Positions 1-7,769 of a stretch of 42,613 nucleotides of DNA are shown here, one piece after another (the first letter of the stretch is position 1; each line of letters begins with the position of its first letter). The notes under the pieces were generated by a model. The model had not been told where the DNA came from. It made no database searches and saw nothing but the letters and a program-made list of their open reading frames with translations. The translations under genes were made by a program, and so were the position numbers. This DNA is from Methanobacteriota archaeon (GTDB lineage: Archaea > Thermoplasmatota > Poseidoniia > Poseidoniales > Thalassarchaeaceae), in NCBI GenBank assembly GCA_014240285.1, contig JAAZXI010000008.1, positions 1 through 42,613 on the forward strand, in the 5' to 3' direction.

Positions 1-128
1 GTCACCTCTAGAGAGGTAGCGCGAATAGAGGCTGTAGCCTGAGTCAGAGGGTACCTTTAGGTCTAAGTTGAATCAGTGGGTTAGCAAAGGGCTTGACGCT
101 TGTGAAGCATAATGTGAAGATTGAAATA

Positions 129-431
129 ATGAGTTTTAGATTAATTTTTATGGGCGGAATAAGGATAGTTGATTCGGAGCAAGAATACGAGAATGAATTT
201 ACGGCGAGATTCGCGAATTATTCTGTAGAGGAATTAGTAGACTCATTTAATTCCGATCAACCTAGTCAAGGTTGGGTAAGTGCTAGAGGAAGATTTCTTG
301 CTGCATTGCGTCAAGCTTTTTTAGATACTGATATAGATTGTACTAGTTTTATCTCTGAAGAAGGTATGTCACTGGATTATCCAATAAGGCTAGAAGGAAA
401 AATCATCTTTCAAGTTAAAGAAAATCAATAG
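129..431 (+). CDS. Hypothetical small protein, AT-rich orphan
   Basis: I do not recognise a family. The frame is open from a TTG at 93; ATG codons at 129 and 150 are more likely starts, and 150 gives a product beginning MGGIRIVDSEQEYENEF. The protein is acidic at the N-terminus, has no membrane segment, and contains a GWVSARGRFLAALRQAF stretch that reads as an amphipathic helix. Base composition is clearly richer in A/T than every other gene here (many TTT, AAT, TTA, ATA codons), which suggests recent acquisition. No Shine-Dalgarno motif precedes any of the starts. It could be a fragment of a mobile element, but no integrase or repeat is visible beside it. The preceding 1-128 hold nothing I can assign. 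Confidence 0.45.
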   Translation: MSFRLIFMGGIRIVDSEQEYENEFTARFANYSVEELVDSFNSDQPSQGWVSARGRFLAALRQAFLDTDIDCTSFISEEGMSLDYPIRLEGKIIFQVKENQ

Positions 432-498
432 AGCAAAGGGTACGGACCATGATGCCATCATCAGGTAGGGAATGAGTGGTATAGCAGTGACGCTGTCC

Positions 499-798
499 TC
501 AAGTGGAGGGGTATACTAGATCCCTCAAAAAAAGCGCAATATACCACAGAGGGCCACCTACTGAGGTTTGTTGAAAAGAAACTCCGCCCAACAGCCATCC
601 TTGAAACAGCATCGAAATCAAGGCCGTTACAACCGCCGCAAAGATGAGTATGGAGGAAACACGAAAAAGGCGGAAGGCCAATCCCTTGTCAGTTTTGTCA
701 ATTAGTTCGTCCATCATGTGGCCCACAGTATGCCTGCTTTGAACGATGTGCTGACCCCTCGTGTATACGGGCATCATATTGGGTACCCTATGATTCAT
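499..798 (-). CDS. Small membrane protein, unknown function
   Basis: The product is about 99 residues from the ATG at 798; a longer start at 828 would overlap the upstream MazG-like gene by 41 bases, so I prefer 798, which overlaps by 11. The N-terminal half is polar (MDELIDKTDKG). It is followed by a hydrophobic helix (VSSILIFAAVVTALISMLF) and a second, weaker one (GGPLWYIALFLRDLVY), so the protein probably sits in the cytoplasmic membrane with a hairpin. It is co-directional with the MazG-like gene and likely translationally coupled to it. No family recognised; the start is uncertain. Confidence 0.5.
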   Translation of the reverse strand: MNHRVPNMMPVYTRGQHIVQSRHTVGHMMDELIDKTDKGLAFRLFRVSSILIFAAVVTALISMLFQGWLLGGVSFQQTSVGGPLWYIALFLRDLVYPST

Positions 799-1183
799 CT
801 CCTGTGTATTCTGTGACGCGTATGCCAAGCTTGCCTCTTCGGGCCTTTCGTGTCATTATCCGGTCCATCTTGCGGTGGAACTCGGACTCGAGATCAATCT
901 TCATCGCTAGCGAGTGGCCGAGTATCAGAATCAGCAGGTCGGCAAGTTCCTCAGCAGCCTCCTCCTCGGGCTTACCTTTTGTGATAGCAGCGGCGAACTC
1001 GCCCAACTCCTCGACAGTTAGAGCCACGCGGTAACCCATGTCATGCCCGTTGTTTTCCTCAGAAGCGAAGGCGTGCTTGTGGTGGAATTCGGCCACACGC
1101 GACATCATCGTCAACCATGAGCCATCTGGGCTGTTTTGCGCCTCAATCTCTATCCAATCGTCTACACTAACTGGTCGTGCCAT
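788..1183 (-). CDS. MazG-like nucleotide pyrophosphohydrolase
   Basis: This is a 131-residue all-alpha NTP pyrophosphohydrolase of the MazG/iMazG superfamily, expected to hydrolyse (d)NTPs or related nucleotides to monophosphate and pyrophosphate with Mg2+. The signature EExxE...ExxD is visible: VEELGEF followed about 20 residues later by AAEELADLLI, giving the acidic metal ligands. The single-domain length matches the short iMazG type rather than the tandem MazG. ATG at 1183 is chosen over GTG at 1207, because the latter nearly abuts the preceding stop and adds residues atypical of the fold. The substrate cannot be told from sequence. It is followed by an overlapping small membrane protein gene. 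Confidence 0.75.
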   Translation of the reverse strand: MARPVSVDDWIEIEAQNSPDGSWLTMMSRVAEFHHKHAFASEENNGHDMGYRVALTVEELGEFAAAITKGKPEEEAAEELADLLILILGHSLAMKIDLESEFHRKMDRIMTRKARRGKLGIRVTEYTGDES

Positions 1184-1208
1184 GGTGCTGGCTGAGTAAG
1201 GAGACACA

Positions 1209-1529
1209 TCAACGTAGTTGCCCCCCCAGTGGTGGCTGCTTAGGGTCGCTATCCTCGTATGGCAGCACCAGTACCAGTCCGCCTACTCCAGTTAGCATAA
1301 ACAGGGCCAGCGATCCGAGGAAGTACGACACCCTTTGTGATTTCTCTTGCTCTAACTCATTGCACAGCACGGGATCGGGGGACTCAATGATATGGAGGAC
1401 CAACGATCTGTATTCCATATCACACTCCCGCTCGTGTTCTCTAACTACGTCATCGTGCTCTTGCATCAAATTCATCGTCATAGGGAACAGCAGTATGGAA
1501 CACCCAATAAGGGCGAAACCTATCTTCAT
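1209..1529 (-). CDS. Two-helix membrane protein, unknown function
   Basis: From the ATG at 1529 the product is about 106 residues. The start MKIGFALIGCSILLFPMTMNL is a membrane or signal-anchor helix. A charged extracytoplasmic-looking segment rich in E/D/H follows, with two cysteines (ECDMEY and VLCNELEQE), then a second helix (VSYFLGSLALFMLTGVGGLVLVL) and a short polar tail. A longer frame starts at 1577 but would overlap the upstream phosphorylase gene, so I take 1529. The layout suggests a loop of about 50 residues outside the membrane, with a possible disulfide. No family recognised. Confidence 0.5.
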   Translation of the reverse strand: MKIGFALIGCSILLFPMTMNLMQEHDDVVREHERECDMEYRSLVLHIIESPDPVLCNELEQEKSQRVSYFLGSLALFMLTGVGGLVLVLPYEDSDPKQPPLGGQLR

Positions 1530-1552
1530 GTCATTTTCCAAAACATCACCGA

Positions 1553-2305
1553 CTAGAATAGAAGAGCCTTCACGCATTCACCGACGTGTTCCCTCATGGT
1601 CGCTGCCATGGCATCGACAGCATCGTGGTCAATCTCTGCTTCGGGCGATCCAGGAGTCCTACCTGCAGCCCAGTTCGAAGAGCATACCAACGCAACGTGA
1701 GGGAGACCTCTCTCACCTACTAGTCTGGATTCTGGTCCGAGTGTCATTCCAACAACATCAGCACCTAGACGCTCGAGCGCATCGATTTCCGAAGGAGTCT
1801 CGAACTGAGGGCCGATGCACTGCGCCACGACTAGGTCGCATGTGACCTGCCCCTGAATGGCCTCAAGAGTTTTGGCGCAAATCTCACTAGCGCCTGAGTT
1901 GAAGCACGAAGTTCTGTCAGTGTGAGTTGCATGATCATCGTAGAACGTCCACGGTCTCTCCGCGAGGTCGAGTACGTCTGCTGCAACACCTATTGAGCCA
2001 GGGGGTAGGTCCTTGCGCATGCTCCCGACCGAGTTGATGCTGAGTACCAATTCTGGTTGGATGCTGGCAGCGGCGTGGACATTGGCACGGTGCTCGATGC
2101 GATGAGGAGGAGTTCTCGAGTCGGAGTCAGAGTGATGTCTGTCGATGATTAGTACTTCGTCCTCTTTGACACTGACGAGTGTTACTGGTACCTGACCCCA
2201 TTCTGAATCCACCCTCATGGTGTTAGCAGCTGCACCCGGAGCAGAGGCCAATTGCGATGCGAAGGCGCTCATGCCAGTTCCGCAGAGCACCGCTATGCGG
2301 GCCAT
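1553..2305 (-). CDS. Purine nucleoside / 5'-methylthioadenosine phosphorylase
   Basis: A 250-residue member of the PNP/MTAP phosphorylase family (trimeric class), which cleaves nucleosides with phosphate to free base and (methylthio)ribose 1-phosphate in purine or methionine salvage. Family motifs are present in order: N-terminal CGTGMSAF (usual GGTG), RHHSD...PPHRIEHRAN at about 56-75, GPQFETPSEI at about 165-174, GADVVGMTLGPE at 181-192 and the SSNWAAG block near 209. Length is slightly short for the family (about 260-290). The PQFETPSEI/GMT pattern supports MTAP or MTI phosphorylase, but substrate choice cannot be fixed by eye. It lies 4 bases downstream of the eS1 gene and probably shares its transcript. 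Confidence 0.8.
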   Translation of the reverse strand: MARIAVLCGTGMSAFASQLASAPGAAANTMRVDSEWGQVPVTLVSVKEDEVLIIDRHHSDSDSRTPPHRIEHRANVHAAASIQPELVLSINSVGSMRKDLPPGSIGVAADVLDLAERPWTFYDDHATHTDRTSCFNSGASEICAKTLEAIQGQVTCDLVVAQCIGPQFETPSEIDALERLGADVVGMTLGPESRLVGERGLPHVALVCSSNWAAGRTPGSPEAEIDHDAVDAMAATMREHVGECVKALLF

Positions 2306-2309
2306 AGGA

Positions 2310-3215
2310 TTACTCCTTCAGACGCTCGATGAGATCGGCCTTCTTACCGGAAACTGGCTTGCCGGCCTCCTTCAGTAGTTCCTTGAGCTGGGCGACCGTC
2401 ATGGATCCGTAGTCAGTAGCGTCATCGGAATCCTCAGTGGCCTCATCTGCTTCCTCAGTATCTTCTGTCTCATCAATGATCTCTTCTGGGGCCTCTTCCA
2501 AATCATCCTCGGATGGAGTTTCCTCCTCGTCATCAACCTCAATTGCTGTGGCTTCCTTCTCGGCCTGCTCGTCCTCGAGCACCTGCTCGAGGGTCGGACC
2601 GTCCTTTGCGACAACTCCACCCTGCATCAGCTGAATGCGTCGAATCATCACCTCTCGGATAGGCTGAATCTTGGATGATGCTTCCTTAATCTGAGTCTCA
2701 AGCGTGCCGTCCAATGAGGCCTTCTGCATTTCGGCCCACGTAGAAGTGGCCCCCGCCTTGAGTATAATGTCTCGAGCCAGTGAGCGCATCTGCTGCTTTT
2801 GACTTCCCTTGATGCGATGCCTCGAAATCATCAGCGGTTTGACCCTGATGTAGAAACCGTCCTCAGTGACTACGTCTACCGTGTCGTCAATCTTGCCACG
2901 GTCGCGTCGAACCTGTCGGCGGATGTGGTCCTTCAGTAGTTCGTGTCCGATATACTCTGTCAGGGCGTCCGCACCGACCACTCCTGTAATCCTGAACTGC
3001 ACCTTGACATGCATCTTGGAGAAGTCTCCGTCGAGTTCGTTCTGCATTATCTCATAGTGCCGACCGATGAGTTGATCCTCATCCTCTGCGATTGTCTCGC
3101 CTATGACCTCGAAGGACCAGGGGTTTCGAGGGGCCCGAATGGTGAACCAGCGCTTGGACTTCCACTTGTCCCGCTGTTTGCGTGCCGCTGCCCTTGCTGC
3201 TGCTCCCTTCGCCAT
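2310..3215 (-). CDS. rps3ae: Ribosomal protein eS1 (S3Ae) with C-terminal SAP domain
   Basis: A 301-residue small-subunit ribosomal protein eS1. The start MAKGAAARAAARKQRDKWKSKRWFTIRAP is the canonical basic N-terminus and fixes the start at 3215 although the frame stays open to 3485; GAGGAGAGG precedes the ATG on the minus strand. The eS1 core runs to about residue 210. Unlike ordinary archaeal eS1 (about 200-225 residues), it continues with a glutamate/aspartate-rich linker (about 215-265) and ends in a SAP-like helix-turn-helix (MTVAQLKELLKEAGKPVSG, then KKADLIERLKE). SAP motifs bind DNA or RNA, so the tail may add a nucleic-acid contact. The downstream phosphorylase gene starts 4 bases after the stop. 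Confidence 0.9.
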   Translation of the reverse strand: MAKGAAARAAARKQRDKWKSKRWFTIRAPRNPWSFEVIGETIAEDEDQLIGRHYEIMQNELDGDFSKMHVKVQFRITGVVGADALTEYIGHELLKDHIRRQVRRDRGKIDDTVDVVTEDGFYIRVKPLMISRHRIKGSQKQQMRSLARDIILKAGATSTWAEMQKASLDGTLETQIKEASSKIQPIREVMIRRIQLMQGGVVAKDGPTLEQVLEDEQAEKEATAIEVDDEEETPSEDDLEEAPEEIIDETEDTEEADEATEDSDDATDYGSMTVAQLKELLKEAGKPVSGKKADLIERLKE

Positions 3216-3285
3216 GACAAGAACCTCTCCTCGGGGGCTACCCCGTATGCGGGCCGTCCGACCTGCCTCCAGTATTTGAATCAAA

Positions 3286-3300
3286 GCCCCCGTAGGGGGC
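3286..3300. repeat. Perfect inverted repeat GCCCCC-GTA-GGGGGC
   Basis: Two 6-base arms separated by GTA, inside the divergent intergenic region between eS1 (start 3215) and the RNA-binding protein gene (start 3354). On the minus strand it lies just upstream of an AT-rich stretch (TTCAAATACT) that could be the eS1 TATA region. It could be an operator, a hairpin or chance in GC-rich DNA. Confidence 0.35.
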
Positions 3301-3353
3301 CTTGGTATCTGAGCAGTAGTCGTATTCAAGGACGAGTTGCCTGTGCTGGGGCT

Positions 3354-3791
3354 ATGGGGCTGCACAGTGCGACCTGGAGGATTCATGCTAGCGCTGTCGA
3401 TGACCTCGGCTTGTTGGAGGAGAGTCTGCGCTGGTTGACTGGAGATCACTGCGAGCTGACTGTAGAAAGAGACAAGTCTTGGCATGGGTCCGAGCAGACC
3501 ATCCTAGAAACCACAACTAAGCGAAAGAAGGCTGCGTTGAAGGCGCTGTCTAGACTAGGTGACGGGGTGCTGAAGGGACTGCTCGATGAGGGAGTCTCGA
3601 AGAGGATAGACGATGAGAAGAATATGCACATCAGAATCAGGCTCTCGGACCTAGTACGAGGAGAGGTTGTGCTAGTCTCGGAGAACAATTCTGTGGCGGC
3701 CGCTAAGGGTCAATTCAAAATCGAGGCTTATCCTGGTAGCGAGCCATCTGATGTGATTACCAAGACGATATTATCTATGCTGGATTCCTAG
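3354..3791 (+). CDS. RNA-binding protein, COG1325 type (exosome-associated-like)
   Basis: A 145-residue protein resembling the archaeal COG1325 family, annotated as exosome-related RNA-binding proteins with a dsRBD/L5-like alpha-beta fold. The N-terminus reads [15 protein letters not shown], matching the conserved beginning of that family, with a later [22 protein letters not shown] block corresponding to the HGNPI.ILE segment. The frame is open upstream to 2943, but that region is antisense to eS1, so the ATG at 3354 is the sensible start. It is probably cytoplasmic and acts in RNA processing. Its neighbour eS1 is divergent; the 7Fe ferredoxin follows 61 bases later. Confidence 0.6.
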   Translation: MGLHSATWRIHASAVDDLGLLEESLRWLTGDHCELTVERDKSWHGSEQTILETTTKRKKAALKALSRLGDGVLKGLLDEGVSKRIDDEKNMHIRIRLSDLVRGEVVLVSENNSVAAAKGQFKIEAYPGSEPSDVITKTILSMLDS

Positions 3792-3815
3792 TTGTCTGGG
3801 GCGGTTCCCGAGCAA

Positions 3816-3824
3816 GTTTATTAC
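3816..3824 (+). promoter_or_regulatory. TATA-like element for the ferredoxin gene
   Basis: The AT-rich box GTTTATTAC lies about 30-36 bases before the ATG at 3853. No Shine-Dalgarno motif precedes that ATG, which fits a leaderless or nearly leaderless archaeal transcript. A second AT-rich patch (GATTATACA) follows at 3828-3836. Confidence 0.4.
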
Positions 3825-3852
3825 TCGATTATACATCCCCGAAACGAGAAAC

Positions 3853-4131
3853 ATGACTCATGTCGTCACCAGTGCGTGCGTTCGCTGCAAATACCAAGAT
3901 TGCGTTGCAGTCTGCCCTGTTGAGTGCTTTAGGGAGGCTGATGACTATCTCGTCATCGACCCCGATGAGTGCATCGACTGCGCCGCATGCATTCCAGAGT
4001 GCCCTGTAGAAGCAATCTACGCGGACACAGACCTACCCGATGAGGAAATGAGTTGGTTGGACAAGAATGAGGACGAGGCACCCAACCTGCCTTTGGCAGA
4101 AGGTGATTCGCCAGTCTTGGCGGATTCCTGA
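3853..4131 (+). CDS. fdxA: 7Fe ferredoxin ([3Fe-4S][4Fe-4S])
   Basis: A 92-residue soluble electron carrier of the FdxA class. Cysteines lie at 9, 12, 17, 21, 25, 40, 43, 46 and 50. The pattern CxxCxxxxCxxxCPVxCF followed by [12 protein letters not shown] matches Azotobacter-type 7Fe ferredoxins, where C9, C17 and C50 would hold the 3Fe-4S cluster and C21, C40, C43 and C46 the 4Fe-4S cluster. The core is followed by about 35 acidic residues ([15 protein letters not shown]), as in FdxA. It likely shuttles electrons for oxidoreductases in the cytoplasm. A TATA-like box sits about 30 bases upstream; pdxS follows 50 bases later. Confidence 0.9.
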   Translation: MTHVVTSACVRCKYQDCVAVCPVECFREADDYLVIDPDECIDCAACIPECPVEAIYADTDLPDEEMSWLDKNEDEAPNLPLAEGDSPVLADS

Positions 4132-4181
4132 ATCAGGACCTGCCTGAATAGGTTCTTGAGTGTGTGCTCGGAGGGGTTGCC

Positions 4182-5174
4182 ATGTCCAAGTTAGTAGACT
4201 TGCAGAAGATGCGTCACGGCACCGAGTTGCTGAAGCGCGGATTCGCCAAGATGCAGGAGGGTGGCGTCATCATGGATGTGGTCACCCCCGAGCAGGCACA
4301 TATCGCCGAGGATGCCGGGGCGACCGCGGTGATGGCACTAGAAAGGGTTCCAGCTGACATTAGATCCGATGGGGGTGTTGCTAGGATGAGCCATCCCCAC
4401 CTAATCAGAGGCATTATCGAGACCACCAGTATCCCAGTGATGGCCAAGGCACGCATCGGGCACGACGAAGAAGCTCGCGTGCTGCAGACGCTCGGAGTGG
4501 ACATGGTCGACGAGAGTGAGGTGCTGACTCCTGCGGACCCGTTCTATCACATCGCCAAGAACGACTTCACCATTCCTTTTGTGTGCGGCTGCACCAACCT
4601 CGGTGAAGCCTGTCGTAGGATAATGGAAGGGGCGGCAATGATTCGCACTAAGGGTGAAGCGGGCACAGGTAACGTTGTCAGCGCCATTCAGCATTCGAGA
4701 TTAGTAGCAGAGGAGATTGCGTTGCTGCAGAGCGCCAACGATGCTGAGTTTGAGGTTATTGCACGTACCATATCAGATGGCTTCCGCAGAATCGAATTGA
4801 AGAGCGAACACGACATAGTGGTTCAGAACACGCCCTTTGGAAGTATGGACGCCTGCCACGACTTGATCGTTGAGATCATGGGCGAGGTGAGGGAGATGAG
4901 CCGATTGCCAGTGGTAACATTCTCAGCCGGCGGTATTGCGACTCCCGCGGACGCCGCTCTACTCATGAAGCAGGGTTTGGATGGGGTGTTCGTCGGATCA
5001 GGAATTTTCAAGTCCGAGCACCCAGCGACCACTGCCTCGGCCATCGTAATGGCCACTCACCACTTCAACGACCCTGAGAAAGTAACCGAAGCCTCGTCGA
5101 TGATGGCTGGAAAGCCCATGGATGGCCTAGAGATCGACAAGCTCGATATTCGTATGGAAGAGCGCGGCTGGTAG
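4182..5174 (+). CDS. pdxS: Pyridoxal 5'-phosphate synthase subunit PdxS
   Basis: PdxS condenses ribose 5-phosphate, glyceraldehyde 3-phosphate and ammonia (from PdxT) into pyridoxal 5'-phosphate on a (beta/alpha)8 barrel. Visible signatures are [21 protein letters not shown] at about 27-47, the RVPADIR loop, Schiff-base lysine in MAKARIGH (K89), the second lysine in [10 protein letters not shown] (K157), and [16 protein letters not shown]. The length of 330 exceeds the usual about 295: extra residues lie around 185-235, between the GTGN block and [13 protein letters not shown] at 4182 follows a GGAGGGG ribosome-binding site, so the GTG at 4164 is rejected. No pdxT is in the window. The stop abuts the convergent coiled-coil gene with zero spacing. 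Confidence 0.95.
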   Translation: MSKLVDLQKMRHGTELLKRGFAKMQEGGVIMDVVTPEQAHIAEDAGATAVMALERVPADIRSDGGVARMSHPHLIRGIIETTSIPVMAKARIGHDEEARVLQTLGVDMVDESEVLTPADPFYHIAKNDFTIPFVCGCTNLGEACRRIMEGAAMIRTKGEAGTGNVVSAIQHSRLVAEEIALLQSANDAEFEVIARTISDGFRRIELKSEHDIVVQNTPFGSMDACHDLIVEIMGEVREMSRLPVVTFSAGGIATPADAALLMKQGLDGVFVGSGIFKSEHPATTASAIVMATHHFNDPEKVTEASSMMAGKPMDGLEIDKLDIRMEERGW

Positions 5175-6161
5175 TCAGTCCCGCTTTCCTCTAGTAGTGC
5201 CGAGTCTCCTAGATTTCTTCCTCTCCTTCTTGTTGGACTCAGGCACAGAGTCAGTATCTGTCCTAGTTCCACCTAGAGTTATCGAGCCTTTCTCTAGAAG
5301 CTCGTCAGCAAGTGAAGAGGCGAGATCCTCGTCCTCGTCAGGCGTCCTAAGGGCATCCCGGACAAATTGATTATGATCCCTGATTAACCTCTCCCTCTCC
5401 TCACGCTGAGCCTTGAGATCGTCGCGTATCTCGTTGACCTGGTCCAGCAGGATCTTGATTTCGGAATGGACATTATCTGCAGCCTCTCTGGAAGAAGTGA
5501 AGGCGTTGTGCAGTCGGTCTCCCTCGGCCCTCAGGAAGTCTCTCTCCTCGAGCATTGGCTTGACCTCGTCCCAGATCTCGTCGGCCTCCTTGTTAGCATC
5601 CAGCATAGCCTTGTGCTGAGAGTCCGCCTCGGCCTTGAGGAGTTGGATTGAGCCCTCCATGTCGCCGAGGTCTATTTCGATAATCTGGAATTCCTCTGCT
5701 GCTGGCATCAACTCATCACGCTTGGCAATCAGCAACTTTAGCTTCTTCAACATCGCATTCTCCTTGTCTAAAGTCAACGAGCCGTCCGTCATTATGCGGT
5801 TCTCGATGCGATCTATCTCCCCCAAGGTCTCGGACAACTGTATGACTAACGACTTAGTGCCCTCACCACTCCTCTTGCCTCTGCGCTGTGTAATTAGTTC
5901 GCGCATCTGAGACTGAATCTCATCGCGCTTGGCCTGATGCACCTTAGCCCTGACACGCACCTCCTTCTGCTCATCCAAGTGCTCCTTGATTCGTTCCCTG
6001 AGCTCTCTGGACTGCTCTTGGACTGAATTGCGTGAATCGGCCGCCCTACGTGCGTTCTCGTTGTGTCCGTTCCTCTGCTCACGCATCCGCCTGATTCTGG
6101 TCTCCATGGCGTGTAGCCTGGTCCTGAGGTCTTCATCGGGACCCGCTTCTTCATCCGGCAC
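5175..6161 (-). CDS. Long coiled-coil protein 1 of the cluster (COG1340-like)
   Basis: A 328-residue, highly charged protein predicted almost wholly helical (long runs of E/K/R/Q heptads, residues about 10-280), with no membrane segment. It resembles archaeal COG1340-type coiled-coil proteins of unknown function. A core motif, EIDRIENRIMTDGSLTLDKEN followed by KKLKLL, recurs in modified form in the coiled-coil proteins at 10075 and 11943. The tail ends with ITLGGT and a basic segment RRLGTTRGKRD, very like the ITLGGG and VRLGVTRGG tail of the protein at 10902. It lies 39 bases after the multi-span membrane gene, probably as last gene of that operon. Function unknown; likely structural or scaffolding. 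Confidence 0.75.
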   Translation of the reverse strand: MPDEEAGPDEDLRTRLHAMETRIRRMREQRNGHNENARRAADSRNSVQEQSRELRERIKEHLDEQKEVRVRAKVHQAKRDEIQSQMRELITQRRGKRSGEGTKSLVIQLSETLGEIDRIENRIMTDGSLTLDKENAMLKKLKLLIAKRDELMPAAEEFQIIEIDLGDMEGSIQLLKAEADSQHKAMLDANKEADEIWDEVKPMLEERDFLRAEGDRLHNAFTSSREAADNVHSEIKILLDQVNEIRDDLKAQREERERLIRDHNQFVRDALRTPDEDEDLASSLADELLEKGSITLGGTRTDTDSVPESNKKERKKSRRLGTTRGKRD

Positions 6162-6200
6162 AGGGTGGGCAGAGGGGGATGCCCTTTGAACCGACCTGAA

Positions 6201-7769
6201 TCAAAGACCCAGCAAGTTCAGTAAGAACGGGAGCATGGGCGATAGTACCACAATCGCAGCCCCGACCATGAACAACCCACCCAGTGTCATCTTGATTCTC
6301 GTGAGTAAGTCAGAGCGGACCTGTACCGTCAGTACCCGTCCTGAAATCATGTTCCCTGCATCATCCTCAAGCCTTACTGTAACCGTCGCCTCGCCCATCG
6401 ATGAAGGCAGCAGGCTCTGCCACACGATGCTAGTTGCAGATATGGTGCTGAGCAGTGATGATGAGATATCAGCAGAAAGACTCTCCGAATCAACCGAGAA
6501 TGGATCTATCTTGAGTCTGTAGACGCACTCGTGCGGCCTGAAGTCGGGGGTCTGGACCTTGAGTACCACGTCCCTCGGATTATCTCCCTCATTGAGCACG
6601 AATGCGAACAGGTTAGCCTGACCGACTACCAGATTCTCCATATCAACATCGAGCCATATGCCATCGTCAGTGCGCCCTCCAATGCGTCGCATCCTGATTC
6701 TGTCATGCAGTCTGAAGAAGGGGGGGCACTCGGCGCGTGCACGTGAAAGCAATCGGTCCCACGTCTCCTCACCGAGTTCTGGGTGACTGAATAGCCCCTC
6801 GATGGTAGATGCATCCACCATCGGCTCCAAAGCCGCTCTGAATTGTTCTTCGTCAATCAGTGAAGAGCGGCGTAGGTATAGTAGGTGTAACAGGGTCTCC
6901 TGTAGTTCCCTCCTGCTGCTGTTCTGGTGTATCTTCGAATCGAGTGATCCGAGGTATTGGGATATCCTGACCGCAAGCAATGGATCGATATGTGCCCTGA
7001 TTACATCGGTGAATGGGCGACTGAGTAGTGCCGGATGGATGGGTGGCGAGAATGCCTCTAGCATGCCCCAGGGCTCACTGGTGTTGAAGCGCGGACGGTC
7101 CGAGACCATGTGTACGCCGTGTCCCGACAAAAGAGCCCCTGTCGAGAAGGCTACTAGTATCGGAGTGGCGATGACGTCATCGGGTAGCCAAAGGCTCGCT
7201 GCTAGCAGAGCGGCAGCCATGGCCATCAGGAGTATGGTGATCCCCAGCTGCCTTATTGCACCGTCGATGGTGGCCCTCATCTCGGCATATCCGTGAGCAC
7301 TATTGAAGGTCAGACCTATTGTAGTCAGCTCCTTCGCCTCGAGCCTGAAAATAGTCCTCGTAAGCACCATCAGCCTCAGTAGTATCAGCAACAGAGCGGT
7401 GTCGGCCACCAACATCAACAGAGACATTCCGTAGATCCCTGTTGACATCCCCAACCCCTCAACAGTCGCTTCTATGTGATCGGTCCACCATTGTGGATTC
7501 GATGCAGTGAAAGTTTGAGCCAACCCATATAGGACTATGACCATCAGCGGAAGAAACAAGACGAGTCTCGCTCCGTCGCTTATGAGGAGTCTGTCTGCTC
7601 TGAGAAGGAGTTCTTCCTGTGACTTGAGCCTCTGGATCTTCTCGGCCCCTTTCAGGCTGCGCTGCGGCTCGGTTATAGATCGAGGTGGCATCTCGGGGGC
7701 CGGAGGGACAATCCCCTCCAAGGAGTCAGCCAATTCCTCGAGATCATCTGTCCGGACATCTTCCATCAC
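6201..7769 (-). CDS. Multi-span membrane protein, unknown function
   Basis: A 522-residue protein with a polar N-terminus of about 65 residues, then hydrophobic helices at roughly 67-87, 111-137, 174-195 and 199-217. A soluble region follows (about 225-490) that begins helical and continues as a beta-rich part resembling an immunoglobulin-like fold (DIWLDVDMENLVVGQANLFAF-like strands). The last helix is at 494-520 (MVGAAIVVLSPMLPFLLNLL). I recognise no family. The start codon overlaps the stop of the DtxR-family gene by ATGA, so the two are translationally coupled. The context suggests a membrane component under metal-dependent control, but substrate or partner is unknown. Confidence 0.7.
   Translation of the reverse strand: MMEDVRTDDLEELADSLEGIVPPAPEMPPRSITEPQRSLKGAEKIQRLKSQEELLLRADRLLISDGARLVLFLPLMVIVLYGLAQTFTASNPQWWTDHIEATVEGLGMSTGIYGMSLLMLVADTALLLILLRLMVLTRTIFRLEAKELTTIGLTFNSAHGYAEMRATIDGAIRQLGITILLMAMAAALLAASLWLPDDVIATPILVAFSTGALLSGHGVHMVSDRPRFNTSEPWGMLEAFSPPIHPALLSRPFTDVIRAHIDPLLAVRISQYLGSLDSKIHQNSSRRELQETLLHLLYLRRSSLIDEEQFRAALEPMVDASTIEGLFSHPELGEETWDRLLSRARAECPPFFRLHDRIRMRRIGGRTDDGIWLDVDMENLVVGQANLFAFVLNEGDNPRDVVLKVQTPDFRPHECVYRLKIDPFSVDSESLSADISSSLLSTISATSIVWQSLLPSSMGEATVTVRLEDDAGNMISGRVLTVQVRSDLLTRIKMTLGGLFMVGAAIVVLSPMLPFLLNLLGL

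Noticed and set aside
1177-1845. A 222-residue plus-strand frame
   Set aside because: It runs antisense across the phosphorylase and membrane protein genes, has low-complexity serine/arginine content and no recognisable motif.
2943-3353. Upstream extension of the COG1325-type protein to 282 residues
   Set aside because: The extension is antisense to eS1 and the family begins at the ATG at 3354.
3216-3485. Upstream extension of eS1 by 90 residues
   Set aside because: The canonical eS1 N-terminus and a ribosome-binding motif lie at 3215; the extension is antisense to the neighbouring gene and lacks structure.
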